From assembly GCF_029892285.1 (NCBI RefSeq), contig NZ_JARXVM010000007.1, positions 177,136 through 241,135 of the forward strand: 64,000 nt of DNA, read 5' to 3'. A model generated the notes under the pieces. That model worked only from the letters and a program-made list of their open reading frames with translations, was not told where the DNA came from and did not search any database. This stretch comes from Rhizobium sp. SG_E_25_P2. Its GTDB lineage: Bacteria > Pseudomonadota > Alphaproteobacteria > Rhizobiales > Rhizobiaceae. Shown in pieces: positions 16,057 through 25,351 of this stretch. A program made the translations under genes and the position numbers. Position 1 is the stretch's first letter. Each line of letters opens with the position of its first letter.

Positions 16057-16956
16057 ATGAAGAAATCTCAGGAACTTGCGTTTCTTATTGCACATTACGC
16101 CAACCAGGAGGGGATCGCCGCCACCCGCGTTCCCCGGCTTTTCACGGCGCGGCTCTCCGCGCCGTCGGAGCCGACCCATGGCGTTCAATCGGCGTCGATC
16201 TGTTGGATCGCACAAGGCCGCAAGCAGGTGGCGATGGGTGACCAGCTGTTTACCTATGGCGCAGGCCAGCATCTGGTGGTGTCCATGGACCTGCCGGTAA
16301 TGGGCCAGGTGATCGAGGCGAGCGCGGATAAGCCCTATCTTTGCCTAAAACTCGATCTCGACATGGAGCTCTGCGCCGAGATGCTGCTGAAATATCCGGG
16401 CGGGCCCAAGAACGACGCCAAGCTCGGCGCAGCCTTGGGTGAGACGCCCGAGCCGCTGATGGACGCGGCGATCCGCTTGCTGAAGCTCAATGAGACGCCT
16501 GATGACATCGCCGAACTCGCCCCCTTGATCGAGCGGGAAATCGTCTATCGGCTGTTGCAGGGACCGCAGGGCTGCTGCATCCGCCGGGCGCTGACGCCGG
16601 AAAATCATCATCGCCATATCGGCCGGGCGATCAACTGGATCAAGGAACATTACGACCGGCCGATCCGAATTGAGGATGTCGCCTCGGTGTCCGGCATGAG
16701 CCCGTCGTCGCTGCATCAGCATTTTCGCGAGGCGACCACGCTCAGCCCGCTGCAATATCAGAAGCGGCTTCGGCTGCAGGAGGCGCGGCGACTGATCCTG
16801 ACCCAATCGCTCGACGCCGCCAGCGCCGGCCATACGGTGGGTTATGACAGTCCGTCTCAGTTCAGCCGCGAATATAAGCGCCTGTTCGGCGCCCCGCCGG
16901 CCCGCGACATCGATCGTCTCAGGCGGTCGCCGGTCGCGGCGCAGGCGGAGGCCTGA
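16057..16956 (+). CDS. AraC-family transcriptional regulator (AraC_N type)
   Basis: A 299-aa protein. The N-terminal effector domain (about 20-170) is of the YqhC-like AraC_N class (SICWIAQGRKQVAMGDQ, YGAGQHLVVSMDLP). The C-terminal two HTH motifs (about 195-285) read RIEDVASVSGMSPSSLHQHF and VGYDSPSQFSREYKRLFG. AAGGTGA precedes the ATG. Members often sense aldehydes or related small molecules and control a neighbouring gene, so the divergent Atu4866 pair is the likely target. The inducer is unknown. Confidence 0.9.
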   Translation: MKKSQELAFLIAHYANQEGIAATRVPRLFTARLSAPSEPTHGVQSASICWIAQGRKQVAMGDQLFTYGAGQHLVVSMDLPVMGQVIEASADKPYLCLKLDLDMELCAEMLLKYPGGPKNDAKLGAALGETPEPLMDAAIRLLKLNETPDDIAELAPLIEREIVYRLLQGPQGCCIRRALTPENHHRHIGRAINWIKEHYDRPIRIEDVASVSGMSPSSLHQHFREATTLSPLQYQKRLRLQEARRLILTQSLDAASAGHTVGYDSPSQFSREYKRLFGAPPARDIDRLRRSPVAAQAEA

Positions 16957-17028
16957 CCCCCGCGACGTTGCGGCGCTTGGCGAAGCGGCCATACGGGTCT
17001 ATGGTCAGCGCCTAACAAAGGACGAGCT

Positions 17029-17382
17029 ATGCTGCGGCTGCCACTCCTGCTGATGTTGATAGGCCTGTTGGCGGGATTATTGTCCCTGCCGGGCGGCGAG
17101 CGCGCGCCCGGTGTTTCAGCCGCCCGCGCCCATCACGCGATGATGCAGCATGACCACACTGCGATGGCCGATCATAGCGGCGGCCATCAGGCCAACCACG
17201 ACAACGCCGCGCAGAAATGCGCAGCCTGGTGTCTGGCGTCGCTCCTGTCGCTGCCGGCTGAACCCTATGTCGACGCAACGCATGAAGAGAGCGACGCGAC
17301 ACTGTCGCCTGCCCTGCAGGCGCGGCTGATCGGCCGCGATCTCGCGCCGGGACTGGAGCCGCCGATCCCCTCTTTCGCCTGA
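17029..17382 (+). CDS. exported Met/His-rich protein, probable copper-handling partner
   Basis: A 117-aa protein with a strong N-terminal hydrophobic segment (LPLLLMLIGLLAGLLSL) followed by a His/Met-rich stretch (HHAMMQHDHTAMADHSGGH), a CAAWC pair, and a Pro-rich tail. This resembles small exported proteins that precede copper oxidases and bind Cu in the periplasm. GGACGAG lies before ATG 17029. The multicopper oxidase starts 59 bases downstream on the same strand. The role is inferred from composition and neighbour. Confidence 0.65.
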   Translation: MLRLPLLLMLIGLLAGLLSLPGGERAPGVSAARAHHAMMQHDHTAMADHSGGHQANHDNAAQKCAAWCLASLLSLPAEPYVDATHEESDATLSPALQARLIGRDLAPGLEPPIPSFA

Positions 17383-17441
17383 CATGCCGTTGCGGCGCGG
17401 TCCGCGCCGCCACGAAAAGCACAAGTCGAAAGAGACACACA

Positions 17442-18872
17442 ATGAAACGCAGAGATTTTCTTGCGGGCGTCGTTGCGCTCGCCGGCGGCGCGGCTATCGG
17501 CCTGCCCGCTCCCGCCCGGGCTGCGGCCCGCGCCCTGACGATTTCCACCCGAACGCTCGAGGTCAACCGCCGCCCCGCGACCGTCTACGGCCTGACTGGC
17601 CCGGACGGCCGCCCCGGCCTGACATTTGCGCCGGGCGATGCTTTCCGCGTCGACCTCGCCAACAGGCTCAAGGAAGAAACAACAGTGCATTGGCACGGGC
17701 TGACGCCGCCGATCGATCAGGACGGCGTCGCCCATGCCGGCGGCATGCTGAAGCCGGGCGAAACAAGAGCCTATGACTTCCCGCTCGACCGACCCGGCAC
17801 ATACTGGATGCATGCCCATACGCTGCAGGAACAGAACCTTCTCGCCGCGCCGCTGATCATCCATTCGAAGGAGGATTTGGCCGCCGACCGCCAGGACGTC
17901 GTCATGCTGCTGCACGACTTCTCCTTCACGCCGGCAGAGGAACTGCTGGGACGCCTGACCTCAGGCCAGGGGCATGGCGGCATGACGCATGGCTCCATGG
18001 ATCACGGAACGATGGACCATGGCGCGATGGGGCATGGCTCCATGAACGAAGCCTCCGGCATGAGCGCCTCGATGATGGCGATGGACCTCAACGACATCGA
18101 CTACGACGCCTATCTCGCCAATGACCGCACGCTCGATGATCCCGAAATCATCACGGTGGAGCGCGCAGGCCGCGTCCTGCTGCGCATCATCAACGGCGCA
18201 GCCTCGACCGGCTTCACCATCGACACCGGCGCCCTCTCCGCCCTTGCCATCGCCGTGGATGGCCAGCCGATCACGCCGGTCAAGGGAAAGCTCTTCCCGC
18301 TCACCATGGGTCAGCGCATCGACCTCCACGTCGACATACCCAAAGACGGCGGCTCTTTCCCGATCCTCGCCCGCCGCGAGGGCACGCCGCACCAAACGGG
18401 ACTGGTTCTGGCTACCCGAGGCGCGACGACGCGGAAAATCGCGCCTCTCGGCGAAACCGCCGGCCCGGTGCTCGATCTCGCCTTCGAAGCGAAGCTGCAG
18501 ACATCCGCGCCGCTTGCCGCCCGCCCCGCCGCAAAACGCTTCATGGTTCATCTGACTGGCGACATGGCGAGCTACCAATGGGGCATGGCGGGCGCGGAGG
18601 ACATCACGACGACTTCAGGCGAAAGGATCGAGATCGCCATGATGAACATGTCGATGATGGCCCACCCCATGCATCTGCACGGCCATCATTTCCAGGTGAC
18701 CGCCATTGACGTCGCTCCCCTCTCCGGTGCGCTGCGCGACACCGTGCTGGTCCCGCCGATGAAGACCGTGACCATCGCCTTCGACGCCGGAACACAAGGC
18801 GACTGGGCCTTTCACTGCCACCATCTCTATCACATGGTTCAGGGCATGATGGCGCATGTGAAGGTGGGTTGA
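17442..18872 (+). CDS. Tat-exported multicopper oxidase (CopA/CueO-like)
   Basis: A 476-aa periplasmic oxidase, probably oxidising Cu(I) to less toxic Cu(II). The Tat signal is MKRRDFL plus a hydrophobic stretch to about residue 27. Copper ligands are visible: HWH (H83/H85), HAH (H124/H126), HPMHLHG, and C-terminal HCHHLYHM with Cys459 and His464 for the type 1 site. A Met/His-rich insert (about 177-215, repeats like HGSMDHGTMDHG) is typical of copper-resistance oxidases. No copper-responsive repressor gene or obvious CueR box is visible nearby. Confidence 0.92.
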   Translation: MKRRDFLAGVVALAGGAAIGLPAPARAAARALTISTRTLEVNRRPATVYGLTGPDGRPGLTFAPGDAFRVDLANRLKEETTVHWHGLTPPIDQDGVAHAGGMLKPGETRAYDFPLDRPGTYWMHAHTLQEQNLLAAPLIIHSKEDLAADRQDVVMLLHDFSFTPAEELLGRLTSGQGHGGMTHGSMDHGTMDHGAMGHGSMNEASGMSASMMAMDLNDIDYDAYLANDRTLDDPEIITVERAGRVLLRIINGAASTGFTIDTGALSALAIAVDGQPITPVKGKLFPLTMGQRIDLHVDIPKDGGSFPILARREGTPHQTGLVLATRGATTRKIAPLGETAGPVLDLAFEAKLQTSAPLAARPAAKRFMVHLTGDMASYQWGMAGAEDITTTSGERIEIAMMNMSMMAHPMHLHGHHFQVTAIDVAPLSGALRDTVLVPPMKTVTIAFDAGTQGDWAFHCHHLYHMVQGMMAHVKVG

Positions 18873-18921
18873 TGGCCTTGGCGATGACAGGAACGAGGGC
18901 CACCTGACGCCAGCCAACGGA

Positions 18922-18954
18922 GCGCCGCCGAAGATCGCCAATCATCGGCGGCGC
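18922..18954 (+). terminator. hairpin after multicopper oxidase
   Basis: A 10-bp perfect stem (18922-18931 with 18945-18954) about 50 bases after the oxidase stop, followed by a weak T-containing run. Likely a terminator but without a good T-tract. Confidence 0.4.
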
Positions 18955-18966
18955 CGATTATTGTCG

Positions 18967-19148
18967 TCACCACTGCCTCAGGCCGAGATGCTCCACCATC
19001 GGCTGATAGTCACGGTCGGAATCAAGAAGAGCGCATCGCTGATCCAGACAATAGTAGCGGTGCGCCACTCGCACTTGGACAAATTCCTGGATTCTGTGTG
19101 GAGAACCAGCAGCTTTTTTGGCATGGCAACTATGGACCAGTAGGAGTC
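18967..19148 (-). pseudogene. possible decayed gene fragment
   Basis: In the 376-base gap between the multicopper oxidase and the ankyrin gene, minus-strand translation gives two protein-like stretches in different frames: SYWSIVAMPKKLLVLHTES followed by KCEWRTATIVW, then in another frame LDQRCALLDSDRDYQPMVEH ending at a TGA (18967-18969). Together they look like one small protein broken by a frameshift, but I cannot name a family and no start is visible. The area is lower in GC. The rest of the gap holds only the hairpin described above. Confidence 0.25.
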
Positions 19149-19248
19149 CTCGGACGACCGATCTTGTGACGCCTAGCAGTTGTTGACCTTAGGCTCGGAT
19201 GCTCGCCATATTGCAACCGGGGCCAATTGCCGTTTAGGGTGCACTATA

Positions 19249-19860
19249 GTGATATCAGCCGTTTGCCGCCGAATTGTTCGGTTTCTTCTACGCGCTATTG
19301 CCATATTCTCTGCATTATTCGCTCTGGCGTTCGTCCATTTTACGAAGCCTTGGGTGCTTCCGGAAACGCTCGCTGATGCAGTATGTTCAGGAAATACCGT
19401 TGCCGTCATCCGTCATCTGGAATCGGGCGCTGATCCCAACGCCAAGGAACTTGGCTGGTCATACGAAGGAATTCCGTTGTTCCTTCAGTTCGACAACACG
19501 GGCTGTCAAAAGCCAATGGGAGTAATGATACGTCAAATCCTGATCCACTATGGCGCCGATATCCACCAGTCGACATCGTCTGGATACACGCTTCTGATGC
19601 TTGCCGTCAGCGAAAATAATCTCGCGGATACGCGCTATCTTTTGGAAAACGGATTGAACCCCAACGCCCAGTATAGAGACGGGAGCACAGCTCTGATGGT
19701 GGCTGCCCAGCTGGACAACACCGATATCGCCCAGTTGCTCATCGATTATGGGGCTGCCCCTAAGCTGAAAACCAAAGACAGCCAAACAGCATCCGATTTC
19801 ACGCATGATCGGGCTTCAAAAGAACTGGAAGCGAACCCAGATAACGGGTGGTCACATTGA
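19249..19860 (+). CDS. membrane-anchored ankyrin-repeat protein
   Basis: About 203 aa from GTG 19249, which follows AGGG by 9 bases. An N-terminal signal/anchor (VRFLLRAIAIFSALFALAF) precedes three to four ankyrin-like repeats: a degenerate one with HLESGADPNAKE, then SGYTLLMLAVSENN...LLENGLNPNAQ, DGSTALMVAAQLDN...LLIDYGAAPK and a partial DSQTASDF. Probably exported to the periplasm or tethered to the inner membrane, where ankyrin repeats mediate protein binding. The start could also be TTG 19180. GC is lower than the chromosome average, and it borders an IS66 scar. Confidence 0.75.
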   Translation: MISAVCRRIVRFLLRAIAIFSALFALAFVHFTKPWVLPETLADAVCSGNTVAVIRHLESGADPNAKELGWSYEGIPLFLQFDNTGCQKPMGVMIRQILIHYGADIHQSTSSGYTLLMLAVSENNLADTRYLLENGLNPNAQYRDGSTALMVAAQLDNTDIAQLLIDYGAAPKLKTKDSQTASDFTHDRASKELEANPDNGWSH

Positions 19861-19899
19861 CTTAGTCCGCAATGGGCGACGGCGGTCACGGGGAACGGG

Positions 19900-20208
19900 T
19901 TACTTTACCAGACAATTCCACGGTAGGAGCTTATCAATCGGGCTCTGCTTGCGGCCATTGACGAAGGCGGTGAGCGTGCTGGTCAGATAGGCCAGCGGAT
20001 CAAAAACCTTGAATTTGCGCGTTTCGATAAGTGCGGCGATCAGCTTCAGCCGATCCGCCTTCCGTGACCGGAACACGAAGACCGTGCCAGTGAATGGGCC
20101 TCTACGCAGCTCGTTCTTTATCAGCGTTGCCAATCCGTCATGACCCTTGCGGAAGTCTACCGGTTTGGTCGCCACCATGATCCGCATGCGGCTCGATGAA
20201 AAGATCAT
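19900..20208 (-). pseudogene. IS66-family remnant: TnpB N-terminus fused to TnpC C-terminus by deletion
   Basis: The 102-residue frame has two parts. Residues 1-57 (RMRIMVATKPVDFRKGHDG, FTGTVFVFRSRKADRLKL) are the N-terminal half of the IS66 accessory protein TnpB. Residues 58-102 (AALIETRKFKVFDPLAYLT, SPIDKLLPWN) are the extreme C-terminus of the IS66 transposase TnpC. Over 1.5 kb of normal IS66 coding sequence between them is missing, and the join stays in frame at about 20037. TnpA is absent. The element cannot transpose. Clear terminal inverted repeats were not found. Confidence 0.8.
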
Positions 20209-20338
20209 GTCGTAGCCGCTCGCTGCGTTCGATGGCCGCATGCAAGGCTTGTTCGACGGTGTCTCTTTCCGATTTTCCGCCTGTCGCTTTCATCGCGCGC
20301 TCAAGCAGCGATGCTTCCACATCCACTTTTGTCTGCAT
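20138..20338 (-). pseudogene. VapB-like antitoxin, C-terminus replaced at IS66 junction
   Basis: A 66-aa frame. MQTKVDVEASLLERAMKATG, then KSERDTVEQALHAAIERSE, matches the ribbon-helix-helix start of VapB-type antitoxins. After about residue 43 the frame runs into IS66 sequence (the same DNA encodes TnpB in another frame), so the native toxin-binding tail is lost and no PIN toxin follows. GAGG precedes ATG 20338. This is an orphaned TA fragment, probably disrupted by the IS66 insertion. Confidence 0.55.
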
Positions 20339-20496
20339 GCTCGCCTCGCCTGTTTGCATCTCCATCATATGTCCGCCGCAGCTCCGCGCGCAAGCGCCTC
20401 TCCCGGCCCGGTGACGCCATGTTTCAGCCATATTCGAGGCGAAGAAAACCGGACATCGGCCATCCACTTTCATTGGGGCCGGCACGGAGCACGCCT

Positions 20497-20847
20497 ATGA
20501 GCCTTCGCATCCTCACGTCCCTCCTTCTCATGACTTCAGCCGCCGGCGTCGCCCATGCCGCCGGCATGACGCCGACCAATTCGTCTGGCCAGATCGAACT
20601 GACGCTCGATGAACACGAATTCGATCCGGCGGAAATTCATGTGCCGGCGGGAAAGCCGGTGCAGATCCTGATCAAGAATGAGGACGGCACGCCGGAAGAA
20701 TTCGACTCACATGACCTCAAGACCGAGAAGGTCGTCGCCGGTCATGCGACGGGCATCATCCGGCTCCGTCCGCTGGCCAAGGGCGACTATCATTTCATGG
20801 GCGAGTATCACTCCGACACCGCCCAGGGCGTGATCGTGGCGGAATGA
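20497..20847 (+). CDS. periplasmic cupredoxin-like protein of iron uptake pair
   Basis: A 116-aa protein with a signal peptide (about 1-22, ending AHA) and a cupredoxin_1-like beta domain: LTLDEHEFDPAEIHVPAGKP, FDSHDLKTEK, and KGDYHFMGEYHSDTAQGV. There are His and Met residues at loop positions but no Cys in the mature part, so it is not a classical blue-copper site. It resembles the EfeO/FtrB-type cupredoxins that work with FTR1 permeases in ferrous iron oxidation and uptake. ATG 20497 follows GGAG; the longer upstream frame is rejected because the signal peptide starts here. The permease gene starts 4 bases after the stop. Confidence 0.82.
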   Translation: MSLRILTSLLLMTSAAGVAHAAGMTPTNSSGQIELTLDEHEFDPAEIHVPAGKPVQILIKNEDGTPEEFDSHDLKTEKVVAGHATGIIRLRPLAKGDYHFMGEYHSDTAQGVIVAE

Positions 20848-20851
20848 TCCC

Positions 20852-21676
20852 ATGCTCTCAGCTCTAATCATCGTTTTCCGGGAGATGCTCGAAGCCGGGT
20901 TGATCCTCGGCGTCGTTCTCGCCGCCACGCGCGGCCTCAGCCACAGGCTTCCCTGGCTTGCGGGCGGCGTGGCGCTCGGCATTGCCGGCGCACTTGTCGT
21001 GGCGGTGTTCGCCGAGGCGATCGCCGGCCTGTTCGATGGCGCCGGCCAGGAGCTGGTCAACGCCGCTATCCTGCTCCTCGCCGTTCTTATGCTCGCCTGG
21101 CACAATGCCTGGATGGCGAGCCACGGACGGGAGATGACCCGCGATCTCAAGACGCTCGGCGCCGAGGTGGCCCAGGGCACCCGGCCGCTGCGCGCACTCG
21201 CCATAGTCTGCGGCGTCGCGGTCATGCGCGAGGGGTCGGAAGTGGTGCTGTTTCTCTATGGCGTGGCCTCCGCCGGCGGCGATAGCGCGAGCGATATCCT
21301 CATTGGCGGTCTTCTTGGTCTCGCCGGCGGCGCGGCGGTGTCGGCGCTCCTCTATCTCGGCCTGATCTCCATTCCCATGCGCTATCTTTTCGGTTCGCTG
21401 TCCCTGCTGATCTCGCTGCTGGCCGCAGGCCTCGCGGCCCAAGCCGTGACCTTCCTGCAAAGCGCCGGCTATCTGATGGAATGGACCGATCCGCTGTGGG
21501 ACACGTCCTGGATCCTGTCGCAGGATTCCATGGTCGGCCGCGTGCTGCACACGCTGATCGGCTATTTTGATCGGCCCGACGGCATGGAACTGGCCGCCTA
21601 TGTCGCGGCGCTCCTGGCGATGCTCGCGCTCAAGCAGATTGCCTCGCCAAGGCAAGGCGCTCTGTCGACGCGCTGA
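20852..21676 (+). CDS. FTR1-family iron permease
   Basis: A 274-aa inner-membrane protein with about seven helices. Both iron-coordinating REXXE motifs are present: REMLE (10-14) and REGSE (126-130), the defining pair of FTR1/EfeU permeases. It would import Fe after oxidation in the periplasm, with the cupredoxin encoded 4 bases upstream. The P19 and ferredoxin/peroxidase partners of complete Ftr or Efe systems are absent here. No Fur/Irr-type operator was evident. Confidence 0.9.
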   Translation: MLSALIIVFREMLEAGLILGVVLAATRGLSHRLPWLAGGVALGIAGALVVAVFAEAIAGLFDGAGQELVNAAILLLAVLMLAWHNAWMASHGREMTRDLKTLGAEVAQGTRPLRALAIVCGVAVMREGSEVVLFLYGVASAGGDSASDILIGGLLGLAGGAAVSALLYLGLISIPMRYLFGSLSLLISLLAAGLAAQAVTFLQSAGYLMEWTDPLWDTSWILSQDSMVGRVLHTLIGYFDRPDGMELAAYVAALLAMLALKQIASPRQGALSTR

Positions 21677-21694
21677 CTTTTCAACAGAGGATCG

Positions 21695-21732
21695 ACCCGC
21701 GGCGCGCTTCAGACGAAGCCCGCGGGTTTATC
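21695..21732 (+). terminator. terminator after FTR1 permease
   Basis: ACCCGCGG (21695-21702) pairs with CCGCGGGT (21720-21727), followed by TTTATCTTT. Confidence 0.6.
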
Positions 21733-21761
21733 TTTGTCCAAAGGATTGCTACCCAGCCGCG

Positions 21762-22247
21762 ATGATGACAGCTCTCGTGACACCCATGACCTTCCACATT
21801 TCGCTTGAAGACCCCGGCCAGCCCGACGTGCTGAAACTGCTCGCAGACGGCGAAGCCTATGGGGCGGCGCTCTATCCGGCGGAAAGCAACCACTATCTGC
21901 CGATCGACGCCCTGCGCGCCGCCCATGTCCGTTTCGTGGTCGCCCGCGATGACCATGGTCAAGCTGTGGGCACCGGCGCGATCGCTCTCAATCACGGCTG
22001 GGCGGAGCTCAAGCGCATGTGGGTGGCGCCCGCCGCGCGCGGACGGGGCCTCTCCAGGATGCTGCTCGCCAATCTCGAAGCCAGGGCCACCAGCGCCGGC
22101 ATTTTCGTGATCAGGCTGGAAACCGGCATCGAGAACCACGAAGCGCTCGGTCTTTACGAGCGGTCCGGCTATATCAGGCGCGAGGCTTTCGCCGATTACC
22201 TGCCCGACCCGCTCAGCGTCTTCATGGAAAAGACGTTCCGAGATTAG
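21762..22247 (+). CDS. GNAT-family N-acetyltransferase
   Basis: About 161 aa. The acetyl-CoA-binding motif A is visible in ELKRMWVAPAARGRGLSRML (Q/R-x-x-G-x-G/A variant ARGRG), with NHEALGLYERSGY as the C-terminal motif B; VGTGAI precedes them. It acetylates an amine of unknown identity. Start choice among ATG 21762, 21765 and 21786 is unresolved. It converges on the K+ channel gene with a 4-base overlap. Confidence 0.88.
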   Translation: MMTALVTPMTFHISLEDPGQPDVLKLLADGEAYGAALYPAESNHYLPIDALRAAHVRFVVARDDHGQAVGTGAIALNHGWAELKRMWVAPAARGRGLSRMLLANLEARATSAGIFVIRLETGIENHEALGLYERSGYIRREAFADYLPDPLSVFMEKTFRD

Positions 22248-22675
22248 AAATGCTCGCCTGACCTGAAGGGACCGACCCGAATGCCGGCGGCGATGAGATA
22301 GGCGGTCGACCAGCCGATCAGCAGAAAGCCATTGACGCCTTCCAGAGCTGCAAGCAACCGCCACTCATGCGCCGGCACCACATCGCCATAGCCGACGGTA
22401 GAAAAGGTGATGGTGGAGAAATAGAGCGCGGTCGGGAAATCCTCGACCACGCCCAGCAGCGTGTAGCAGGCGGCCCACAGCCAGACCTGTACCGTCAGCA
22501 CGGCAAAGATGCCGATCACGACAGTGTTCATCGCCAGCACGCGGCTGCGATGGCCGTGCAGCCGGAAGCGCCCCGTAAGCCAGGTCATCACATGGGTGAC
22601 CGCCATCAGCCCCCAGGTATGGATCAGGACCGTCAGCGATATGACCAGCGCGCCCAGACCGAGATTGGCGACCAT
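22244..22675 (-). CDS. two-helix potassium channel protein (Ion_trans_2)
   Basis: A 143-aa protein. The selectivity filter TVGYGD (93-98) lies between two membrane helices (about 53-75 and 108-130), the minimal KcsA-like pore unit; an additional N-terminal helix (about 5-28) is present. There is no C-terminal RCK/TrkA domain. It probably forms a tetrameric K+ channel of unknown gating. Confidence 0.88.
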   Translation of the reverse strand: MVANLGLGALVISLTVLIHTWGLMAVTHVMTWLTGRFRLHGHRSRVLAMNTVVIGIFAVLTVQVWLWAACYTLLGVVEDFPTALYFSTITFSTVGYGDVVPAHEWRLLAALEGVNGFLLIGWSTAYLIAAGIRVGPFRSGEHF

Positions 22676-22719
22676 GAAAATCCCCGCATTTGCCGTCAGC
22701 CGAGAATAGGGTTCGGCCG

Positions 22720-24033
<1,314 letters not shown>

Positions 24034-24152
24034 GAAAACCCTTGTCTGAAACAGAATGTGAGAGAAGCCTAGCGAAAGCCGGCCCAAGGCTCAAGGCGTT
24101 CGTCCCCGCAGGGCGCGATGCGCGTCACGCATCGCGGTAAAACAGGGGATTG

Positions 24153-25214
24153 TCAGTCGATCAGGTCAGAGAAATCAACTTCGTCGCGGAACATGTCGAC
24201 ATAATCGCGCACCATGTCCCGGTTGGCGTCGGACATGCGCTGGCCGCGACCGACGACGCCCTTGTTGAATTTGAGCGCCTGCTTGCCGGTATTCGCCACG
24301 ATTGCCGCAGCGATGCGCTCCGTGGTGGCCTGACCGCCGATATAGGCCGCGAGCTTTTCGGCCAGTTCGGCCGGTTCGCCCTTGACGTCCTGTTCATAGG
24401 AAATCCACAGCGGCGCGACCAATCCCTTGGCCTCGCATTTCCGCCAGGAGGCGTAAAATGACAGATACCAGGGCAAATACAGGCGGATCAAGGTCGCCAT
24501 GCGCCTGTCGTCCGACATGTCTTTGTAGGCATGCGGCAGATGCGTGAAGAAATAGAACTTGTCCGCGTGATGGGCCCGCGCCGCTTCAAGGCACATGTCG
24601 TCGAGACTGACCAGCGAATCCAACAGGTTGCGCTTCAGCAGGATGGGCTGGACATGGTAGAGCGCCAGTTGGGACGAGAGATAGGGTGTGCAGCGGACAT
24701 GTTGTTGCGACACGAAGCCGGTGGGCAGGAAACAGGCGCGCAGAAGCGCGAGTTCATCCATCTCATGTTCGCGCATAGCAGCGCCAAGAGCGCCGGCGTT
24801 CTGCAGGCGCGCCACCGGCAGGGTCAGCAGCGACTCCTGCGCGCCAAGCGCATTGACCAGCACGGCGGACAAGAAGGTCGACGCCGTCTTGCGCGGGCAA
24901 GCCAGCAATATGCGCGGCGCCCGCACGGTCTGCACTGCCTTTTTCAATCTCAGGACGATATCTGCAAATTCGGTCAGCCCGATCTGCTGGCCGCGCCACA
25001 TGCGGGCGGCATAGGCGTCATCGGGTGCGTAGAGCGGATTGGACAGTCCCACCGAGCAGGCGATCTGCCGTTGCAGAGGATCGGGAAGGCCAGTCATCAA
25101 CTCGGCAACCGTCGCCGACAGCTTGGCGGGATCCGTGATATTCACCACCTTGGCGACCATTTGCTGAATGATCGCCTGGGCGTCGACGCCGGATTGCGGG
25201 CTGGGAGAGGTCAT
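24153..25214 (-). CDS. sulfotransferase-like P-loop protein
   Basis: A 353-aa soluble protein. LLACPRKTASTFL (103-115) matches the 5'-phosphosulfate-binding loop of PAPS-dependent sulfotransferases, LKRNLLDSLVSL the 3'-phosphate-binding strand/helix, and FNKGVVGRGQRM the C-terminal KGxxG-type loop. Acceptor is unknown. It sits between guaD and puuD in the same orientation, with gaps of about 120 and 137 bases, so it is probably transcribed separately. Confidence 0.75.
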   Translation of the reverse strand: MTSPSPQSGVDAQAIIQQMVAKVVNITDPAKLSATVAELMTGLPDPLQRQIACSVGLSNPLYAPDDAYAARMWRGQQIGLTEFADIVLRLKKAVQTVRAPRILLACPRKTASTFLSAVLVNALGAQESLLTLPVARLQNAGALGAAMREHEMDELALLRACFLPTGFVSQQHVRCTPYLSSQLALYHVQPILLKRNLLDSLVSLDDMCLEAARAHHADKFYFFTHLPHAYKDMSDDRRMATLIRLYLPWYLSFYASWRKCEAKGLVAPLWISYEQDVKGEPAELAEKLAAYIGGQATTERIAAAIVANTGKQALKFNKGVVGRGQRMSDANRDMVRDYVDMFRDEVDFSDLID

Positions 25215-25351
25215 GGCGGGGTCGCGCTTTCCTGTCAGTCATCGTCGGATCGCGGCACGGAAGGCCGCGCGCGGTACGGAGGATGGCCGAGAGCTAAAGC
25301 CGCAAGCTGGCGCGGGCCTGTTCCAAAGAGCTTCCGCGCCTCAACCAAACC

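Noticed and set aside
17384..17776. Open frame overlapping the multicopper oxidase start
   Set aside because: Arg/Pro-rich shadow frame; the oxidase Tat signal and copper motifs are in the other frame.
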